64,000 nt of DNA from Cyanoderma ruficeps (taxonomy: Eukaryota > Chordata > Aves > Passeriformes > Timaliidae): assembly GCA_008694505.1 (NCBI GenBank), contig VZDJ01000216.1, positions 4,596,664 to 4,660,663 of the forward strand, in the 5' to 3' direction. The notes below the pieces were generated by a model. The model worked only from the letters and a program-made list of their open reading frames with translations, searched no databases and was not told the origin of the DNA. This document shows positions 57,722 to 64,000 of this stretch, in pieces. The position numbers and the translations under genes were made by a program. Each line of letters opens with the position of its first letter. Positions within the stretch are counted from its first letter, which is position 1.

Positions 57722-57881
57722 TGGAATCATGGAATGGGTTGGGAGGGATCTTAAAGCTCATCTCATCCCACCCCATGCCATGGGCAGGGACGCCTGCCAC
57801 TGTGCCAGGTCCTTCCAACCCCCATCCAACCTGGCCTTGGACACTTCCAGGAATCCAGAGGCAACCACAGCTTCTCTGGGA
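57722..57881 (-). mobile_element. CR1 LINE 3'-end fragment
   Basis: The plus strand shows the complement of a CR1 tail: GGAATCATGGAATGGGTTGG, GGGATCTTAAAGCTCATC, CCATGCCATGGGCAGGGACG, TCCAACCTGGCCTTGGACAC, TTCCAGGAATCC and CCACAGCTTCTCTGGG. It is 5'-truncated on the right. Part of an open frame in this region is simply translated CR1. Confidence 0.9.
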
Positions 57882-58702
57882 TCCTGGATTCTCTGGGTTC
57901 TGGCTGTGACTATGGAGGTGGGAAGGAATCTGAGACCTGAGCCTGTCACCGTGAGCTTTTCTTGTGTGTCAATTCTGTGAAACTGCAATTTCTGCAGCTT
58001 TAGCTGGTGAACAAATATATTTCAGGTTCCAGCATCTCACAGAGTTAATAGCAGAGGGGGAAAAAAAACCCCACAAACATTTAAGAATTTGTAGAACTCA
58101 TCCATTCCCCCAGTTATTTTCATTAAACTGGAAGAAGTTCTGTAAAAATGAACTCAAGAGTTGAAAAAGCTATTTTCTCTTACAGAGCCCATCTCAGTGA
58201 GAGATTTTCCACCACCTTTTGGCAAACCCTGGTCCCTGCACATCTGTGATTCTGCAGGAAGCACACTCACAAATATTCTGATGTGCTGTGGCAGCTTCTC
58301 TGCCTTTCACAGAGAGTCCAGAGAAACCAGAGGTTTTCTTCAAGCCTCATCTCATGCTTATTTGACAGTTCAGCATTAATTGGTTTTTTTAAAGGCAATT
58401 TCTATCTCTTCTGATTGAAGAGATGCACTTGAATATATGATTCCTGAGGGATTCAGAGCTGTCTCCTAAATCTCTCCAGATGACAATGGCTCTGCTCTCT
58501 TTGCTCCCAGGGAATCCTTTCTCTTTTTTCTAGGTGTTGCTGCTTCTCCTGGCTGGACTCTGAATGTTCATGAATACTTTTCCTTGTGCAGTTTCCCAGG
58601 ACAAAAAGATGGTCCTGGCACCCCTCCTGCTTGCCAGGGACAAGGAGAAGCATTAGGGAACATTTAGAGTCCATCTAGGAGAAGGATGTTCACCCCTCCT
58701 TC
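57882..58702. other. Unique non-coding sequence
   Basis: No exon, RNA gene or transposon is recognised. An A-run lies at 58060-58069. Confidence 0.5.
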
Positions 58703-58738
58703 TCTGTCTGTCTGTCTGTCTGTCTGTCTGTCNTCTGT
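58703..58738. repeat. CTGT tetranucleotide microsatellite with one N
   Basis: About seven uninterrupted CTGT units followed by an N (58733) and one more CTGT. The N probably marks uncertain repeat length. Confidence 0.95.
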
Positions 58739-61700
58739 CAGGTATCCCCACCTTCTGTTCCTAGGCCATTTGAGTCCTGTGGCATCTTTGTGCCAGTTTA
58801 GAAAAGATCAGTAATACACAGAAACCATCATTCTTTGGTGCCTTGTAGCCATTGGCTTCATGGGTTTTAGGACAAACTTCCATGGAGGAACTTGTGCCAT
58901 GACTTTCTGTCTGACAGTGCCAAGGATTTCTTTAGGTCAGGGCTGAAGGTATTTTGTCAAGAAAATTTGCATTGTTTTATAAGCTGGGGCTATTTTATGT
59001 GGAAAATACCGATAAATATGAATGTAATTTCATACAACATCTTTTTCCCCAGAAAATTCTGATTCTACACTGAAAAACAGTTATGTTTGGAGATGGAAAA
59101 CTTTATGTCCAAATTACAGGATCATTCCTGTTAGAGAGCTCTGTTATTGTTTTTTTGTTGTTGTAAAATCACAATTTCTGTAGGCAGCAGGCTTCCTTTT
59201 TTTTTTTTTTTGGTGAAAAATATTATGTATTTAAAAAAATATATCTATCAGTAAAGCTTTGACATAAATTTATGACCAGCCCTGCTCTAGAGCAGCTGGC
59301 CACCATCAGAGACAGGATACTGGGTAGACAAGCCCCTGCTCTGATCCAACAGAGTGATTTTTATATTCCAATGTAAATAATCATTTAAGAAGTAACTGTT
59401 TGGGGCTCCCTTAAGCTTTCAGCTGGGGGTCTGCAGGCTCTGTTTTTAACTCAGCAGAGAAGGTTCTTAGTGAAAAAATGAAGGGGAAAAAATAATTCCA
59501 GCAACCCCAGTGGTCTCCTTCAGAGAATAAGGATATTAACTTCGGCTTTAATAAAAACATAATGTTAACTAATCTACTGTGAAGAGCTCCAACTGCAAAC
59601 TGTAGCGATTTACTACGAGAAATTGGAAGGGGACCGAGAGTTGGAGGGAACCTGCAGTCATTAGCTGCAGATTAATCATGAATTAAATTACTTCTGATTG
59701 TGTCAGTCCACCCATTGCAAGGATTGTGCCTTTCCAGCTTTTGGCTGCTGAAGGGAAGGAAGAAGAGGTCTGGATGGATTGGATGCCTCACTGTGGTGGG
59801 GATAACTCGAGAAGGTGGGATGCTTGTGATGCACATCCCACAGACATTCTGCTGTGCTTGAAGAGGTGACTCTTCCAGGGCTGCTGCTTCTGCCACTGCA
59901 AATATCCCTTTGAAAAAGTAACATTTCTCCTTTTCCACCACAGAATATACATGGTGGCCACGTATCTCCAGGATATGAGAGGTGTTTTCAGCAGTGAGGT
60001 GGGAAAATGGTGCATCCCCAGGCTGGAGAGCAGAGGCATTTGTTCCAGATAAACTTCTGGATTAGGATGAAGATCAGTTGAAGAACAGTGTTGGGATCAG
60101 GTCCACTCAAGGCTTGTGTAGGTGTATGTGCTTTCAGGAATTTTTCACTGGTGTGGAGCAGTTGGTCATGCAGGTGCCTTGGTGGTGTGTCAGGGGATGC
60201 TGGCTGTGGATTCTTGAAGTTTCTGCTCAAATAAGAGTCACTGAAACAGCCTCCTGAAAAAGACCGTTCCTCTGACATCCCATAAAATACATGCATTTTA
60301 TTTGGTACAACTGGTTATATTTATTAACCACATGGATGCTGTTGCAGTACAGATGAACACTCAATCCAAAATGACCAGAGAGTCTGAACAAAAAGCCTGT
60401 GTCCCATTTTTGAGGGCATCTGGACCCTGTGAATGGCCTTTGTGTTGAACTCCGTTATAGTAATGGATAGGCTAATTCTACAAATTTCCCTGCTTAAATT
60501 GGAGAGGAATCTGTATTCATTCTACTCAGATTTAAGGCTTTCTTCTCCCCTCTGGGATGTTGACTACTAAACATCCAGTCTCCCCTGAAGGTACAGAGAA
60601 ATGCCAGCAACCTGCAAACTTCCAAAAGACCATCCCGAATTGCGTGAACAATGAGCAGGAATGGAATCCTAATTGCGTGGCATATGGCTTATCCCTGCAA
60701 ACCTTCACACTCCAAGAGCTGGGGGGTAATAACTGCTCAAACAAAGTGCTGGACATGTTAAGGCAATGCCTGTCTGAGCTATCAAACCTCATTGCTTGAA
60801 AGAAACACGAAATCCCTCTTAATCTCATTCCTTGCATTCCATGTGGCTGGAAGGCTGGGTTCCAGTAAAACTGATTTTCTAGCTGATGATCGGAGTTATA
60901 AAGGAGCTGGGAAGGTGCTCACAGCTCACTGTGGGGCACTGCAGGGTTTGCTGCATGGACAGGAGGAGACAAGGAACAGGGAACAGCCCAGGACCAGCTG
61001 CTGATGGAGCTCCAGGGCTCAGGAACAGATGTGGCTCACATTGCTAGGAAGTGAACCTCTTACTGTTTTTTAAAACAGAAAGAAACAGCAGTAGAGTTTT
61101 TTGAGGGGCCACTGGTATCCCCCTGGGACGTGGCCGTGTGAAATTGGTGGTGTCCTCTGTAAGCAATTCCCCACTGAGTTTTGGAATGCTCCCTGTTGTC
61201 CCTACAGCCCCTGGTCAGCAGAGAGCTGAGGGCAGGAATTCTGTACAGGAATAGGACTGTAGAGGTGAGTTTATTTCAGCATGGTTAGGCACAGGACTTT
61301 TTCTCTGTGAAGCAAACACATAAAATCATATTAATCCCTAACCTGAAAATTTCCAGGTCCTGAGGTCTTTGGAATGGGGGGAGCTGATGTAAGAAATGCT
61401 GGCCTCTGGAATGAGAGGGATCAACATGTGAGTGCTATGGCACAATTTAATCAGCCTGGAGGGAGGGGTGTGTTTCCCATTGGGAAAAAAAAAATAAAAT
61501 TGGGTTGTACCTTTCAGAGTGCTCTCCTCCACACCCAGATTTATGGGAATGAGCAGTGTGGGCTCCAGGGAGGATGTTGTGTTGCTGGATTAGCCTCGAT
61601 GTGACCAGGGAATATGTTAAATCCTGATGTCTGTTTGCTCATGTTCAAGCCAGTTTCCATTTAGGAGCAGGGTGGAGGCTGAGGGACAATCCTGCCCTGG

Positions 61701-64000
61701 TGAGCAGAGCCAGCTCTTGGGTGGTGCTTCAGGTGAAACCCCACGAGGTTTAGCATGTGGAAACAAACTCTTCTTCTTCTAGCCAGACGCTGCAATAGGT
61801 GGTGCCATGTGGATGCCTCCAAGACAGTAATTGAAATTAAAAAAAAAAATCCACCTCCACCTCTTGCTGTTTGCCTGTACAGCTCCCCAAAGACCAGTGG
61901 GATTTTTGCTCAGCTTCAATCCTAATGAGTTTTCTTCTCTTTAATAATCCCTTGTTTGACATCTCCAGACCAAGGATGCTGCTCCTGAAATGGTCAATTG
62001 TAGCTGTTTAGTCTCAGTGAAACAAAGAGGTTCTTTGAACGATTCCAAGTTGACCAGAGATATTTCACAATTAGATCAGTCTGCAGGACTTAGTCTGAGG
62101 TGTTCAGAAGAGCTTGGGAGGGATGAGAAATACTTCTGGCAAGCCACTGTCCTGTGGTAGCTCCACCTCATGCTGTGAGCAGCAGTCTGGGTTTTGTTTT
62201 GGCTTGCAGGGCAGAATAAAAAATTAAATATGTGGAAATCATCAATTGTGAAACAAATCGAAGTTCACATGGGGGCTATTTTGTCTTCTTCATTAAAAGA
62301 AGATTAGTCCCCAGCTAAAAATACAATTTGGCAAAAGGGGAGTTGAAACATCCATTCTGGGAAATGCTGTGATTCAACACAGTGACCTTCCCTGGCTCTT
62401 CTCCAGACTGATCCACTTTTTTAATCTACTGTTTGCTGAAAACTCATTTTAATCTGTCCTAGCCCATCCACTGCTGAGCCCTGCAGGTGGGGTCTGGTGG
62501 AGATGCAGCACAAAAATGATGGGTTTGGTAAGAACTGTTACTTCCCAGAGAGCTGTGTTGGATAAAGCCTCCCCTGCTCCCTGCAGGTGCTGGAGGAGTT
62601 TTGTATTTGTCTGGATGGAGAGGAGAGGAGCAGCCTCCCAGGGGAGCTGAGGGTTGGCTGGTCATGGCATGGGCAGGGTGCTACTCCACACGGGGACAGC
62701 TTTTCTTCTGGCTCTCCCTCCCAGCCTGTGTTTAGCTCTGCTGTGGCCTCCAGGTCATAGCACGGCAGCAGTGAGGGATTTGTTGTCGCTGTAGTTGTTG
62801 TTTTTTGGTGGGGAGCAGACTGGAACGAGGAGCCCAGAGCAGAGGCAGACCGTGACCTCTGCTCAGAGGGAGCAGCTGAGCCAGGTGAGCAATTCCCTGC
62901 TGTGGGAGCAAGCGAGGTCAGCTGGGTCTCCAGTGGGGATTGTTCCACTGATTTCACCCCAGGAACTGGCTCCATGGTGGCTGGTTCTGCCTTTAGGTGG
63001 AGTGAAGGCTGGGATGTGGAAAACACAGCCATGAAACATTGCATTAGTAAGCCTCCTGTCACATTTTCATGGATGGGAGGGGGAAAGAGGGGAGCATCTT
63101 CCCCCCATGATGAAATATTGCAGCAGACATCACTGATGGGGCTGGGTAGAGACAACAATAAGATGATAAGGACACTTCTCCTTCCCCCCCTCCAAGCACC
63201 TCCCTCACTTTCTTTTTTCTCTTCCCTTTTCTCCTTGTGTTTCTGAGTTAAGAGGATTTTTTAGGCACAGTAACGAGCTTTTGCTTTGAACTTGGAATAT
63301 GCATGCTGCAAAGAAAGCCCCTGGACCATCCTTACTTAGCATGCCCAAATATGATTAGTGTCACACTGTGAAATATCACTCCCTTATCTCTGGGAGCCAG
63401 CAGACAGGAACATTTCTAGGGATCAGGGTCTTTTTTTATTTTTCTGGCAAAATGCCGACTTTGAGAAGGAGATGGTTTCTGTGCACAGTCTCTTCACTGG
63501 CCTGATTCTCATAAGCCTCTGGAGAATCCCCGTGCTTCTCTCTCTCTCTTTCTGCTCTCGTCACTCATTCATTCCTTACTTCATCCCTCATCATCTGCCT
63601 CGACACTAATTCATGATGAAGAGACCTGATTTTCAAAACAGCATTTGATTTGGAGCTGAATTTCCTTCTCAGTTGTGTCACTGTTTCACCTACAGCTGAG
63701 GAGCAGCCCCTTCCCTCTCACTCCCCATCGGAGTTAGGCTTGAAGAGATGCCTCAAGAAGATTCCTGGTTCTAGGAATTAGTTATTTGGGCCATCACACA
63801 GGCTGCATTGTTGCTGTTTATCTGCTGACCAATGCTGCTATGGCAAAAAAAAAAAAGTCCAGCCCAATTTATTTACATATTAAGAGTCATGCATGCCAAC
63901 ACCTGCAAACTGTGGATAAAGGATTTGTATCTCCTGTAATTTCATGCATCTCTTCAGTGGTTTTATTAAGGAAAAATAGGAGAAGAGGGATGAAAATTAA
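58739..64000. other. Unique non-coding sequence to window end
   Basis: More than 5 kb without a transposon or exon I can support. The stretches 58960-59280 and 59340-59700 are AT-rich, with long T or A runs at 59197-59211, 59236-59242 and 61488-61498. The GC-richer part at 62540-63160 carries a 206-codon minus frame (serine/proline/threonine-rich, no domain). A-runs lie at 61838-61848 and 63845-63856, and a C/T-rich stretch at 63536-63560. Confidence 0.5.

Noticed and set aside
62538..63158. 206-codon minus frame rich in serine, proline and threonine
   Set aside because: Composition alone explains it. No domain or splice-site context was convincing, and the start lies in unremarkable sequence.

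Overview
The window looks like ordinary non-coding vertebrate DNA from a bird, most likely a songbird. The evidence is the repeat content. Several fragments match the 3' end of chicken-repeat-1 (CR1) LINEs, with the avian-type tail and one stretch of degenerate CR1 reverse transcriptase. There are also many endogenous-retrovirus long terminal repeats (LTRs) of the solo type common in passerines. I found no protein-coding exon that I can recognise, no rRNA, no convincing functional tRNA, no CRISPR array and no bacterial-type operon structure. The longer open frames (up to about 250 codons) show no domain, run through repeats, or lie in GC-biased sequence, so I treat them as chance frames.

Layout. 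1-12.5 kb: mostly unique sequence with a truncated LTR (1433-1846, with an AT microsatellite and a 4-N gap), an AT-rich tract (3357-3560), the longest CR1 tail (7212-7628) and an AT-rich, homeobox-site-like stretch (8610-9290). 12.5-14.9 kb: an unusual G/T-strand-biased degenerate minisatellite in two blocks, the second a copy of part of the first, then a small CpG-richer patch and an LTR with a 5-bp target duplication (14215-14866). 18.1-19.5 kb: AT-rich DNA and the first of three same-strand LTRs with 9-bp inverted ends. 24.7-28.6 kb: an LTR-like segment, two small CR1 pieces and a second AT-rich stretch with paired TAATTA sites. 31.3-37.3 kb: three more LTRs (31315, 33777, 36633). 37.5 kb: a four-unit 14-bp minisatellite. 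39.3 kb: an LTR-like segment. 43.8-45.3 kb: a tandem pair of tRNA-like units, another LTR and a CR1 tail. 51.6-53 kb: an LTR inserted inside a CR1 tail, with CR1 reverse-transcriptase remains beside it. 56-58 kb: a 744-bp LTR and a CR1 tail. 58-64 kb: mostly unique sequence with a CTGT microsatellite containing an N.

The main result is transposable-element archaeology. Target-site duplications of 6, 5 and 4 bp, each next to matching inverted TG...CA ends, show that at least three different retroviral integration types have left solo LTRs in this 64 kb. One of them split an older CR1, which gives relative ages. All are regulatory remnants only, since no retroviral genes are present. The remaining sequence is unique intergenic or intronic DNA that may hold enhancers, but this cannot be shown from one sequence. 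Strand calls for LTRs rest on TATA-like and polyadenylation-signal order and are less certain than their boundaries.
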